Position numbers and translations under genes: made by a program. Shown piece after piece: positions 63,966 through 64,000 of a stretch of 64,000 nt of DNA; the first letter of the stretch is position 1, and the number at the start of each line of letters is the position of its first letter. The DNA lies in contig OX243822.1 of NCBI GenBank assembly GCA_945859605.1, positions 9,972,966 through 10,036,965 on the forward strand. Reading direction: 5' to 3'. The notes under the pieces are model-generated. The model was not told the origin of the DNA. It saw nothing but the letters and a program-made list of their open reading frames with translations, and did no database searches. This DNA is from Lumbricus rubellus (lineage: Eukaryota; Annelida; Clitellata; Crassiclitellata; Lumbricidae).

Positions 63966-64000
63966 CGACCTGGAGGCTGATCGGTAACGCGATTTCTCAC
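63963..64000 (+). mobile_element. Start of family-2 SINE, cut by window end
   Basis: GTGCGACCTGGAGGCTGATC followed by GGTAACGCGATTTCTCAC, identical in this stretch to 38555-38592 and again preceded by (TA)n. Confidence 0.7.

Larger units (their letters stand above)
62450..64000. repeat. Dispersed repeat block B, copy 2 (runs off window)
   Basis: Colinear with most of 37010-38640, including AGATAATGACGCAGAAGATT, TTCGCTGCGCTCATCTG, AGCATTCTCGGTGGTGGGTC, (GATT)n, GAGATGTGGAGGTCCAATCC, a (TA)n run at 63915-63962 and the family-2 SINE head. Confidence 0.75.

Overview
The window is animal nuclear DNA. Protein-coding sequence comes as short exons with GT..AG introns, the longest tracts are simple repeats, and transposable elements of nearly every eukaryotic class are stacked and nested. 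LINE 3' ends of the type ending in GGCGCTATATAAAT, tRNA-headed SINEs, hAT, P, Tc1/mariner and piggyBac elements and a SCAN-gag LTR element together suggest an aquatic invertebrate, perhaps a deuterostome. The species cannot be fixed from the sequence. No rRNA, CRISPR or bacterial-type operon was seen.

Host genes. One gene is well supported: a cadherin-family type I membrane protein on the minus strand, with nine exons between 51926 and 41381. All exon junctions agree in phase. The exons run from degenerate cadherin repeats through one transmembrane helix to a proline/serine-rich cytoplasmic tail. Its 5' end, and possibly its 3' end, are not recognised here. Three more minus-strand exon candidates (58331-58456 coiled coil; 31508-31609 and 29319-29408, phase-compatible with each other) suggest further genes.

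Layout. 1-4.5 kb: a compact LTR element with identical LTRs and no coding capacity, then CATA and CCTGCCTCTCTG repeats. 4508-10039: an apparently complete hAT transposon with an exact 8-bp target duplication, whose spliced gene joins an OTU protease domain to a hAT transposase. 10-22 kb: simple repeats, SINEs, mariner-type elements and LINE debris. 22844-29245: a P-element (THAP9-like) with very long terminal inverted repeats and a transposase broken by two close frameshifts. 32-36 kb: three hAT-type MITEs, a 63-bp piggyBac-type MITE, a LINE 3' fragment and a mariner-type MITE. 36.4-38.7 kb and 60-64 kb: two related copies of a long repeat block. 41-52 kb: the cadherin gene, with a mariner relic, a piggyBac-type element and several MITEs in its introns. 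52822-57751: an LTR retrotransposon deletion derivative with SCAN-type Gag fused to an RNase H remnant. 58-62 kb: an inverted-repeat element rich in a palindromic motif and a hAT MITE with nested insertions.

The most notable points are the intact OTU-hAT transposon; a set of at least eight hAT-type MITEs with different termini but a shared internal module containing GGTCATCAACTTTTT; and a roughly 28-fold excess of the 8-bp palindrome TAGGCCTA across the window. Coordinates and splice sites were read by eye. No similarity search, folding or alignment program was run.
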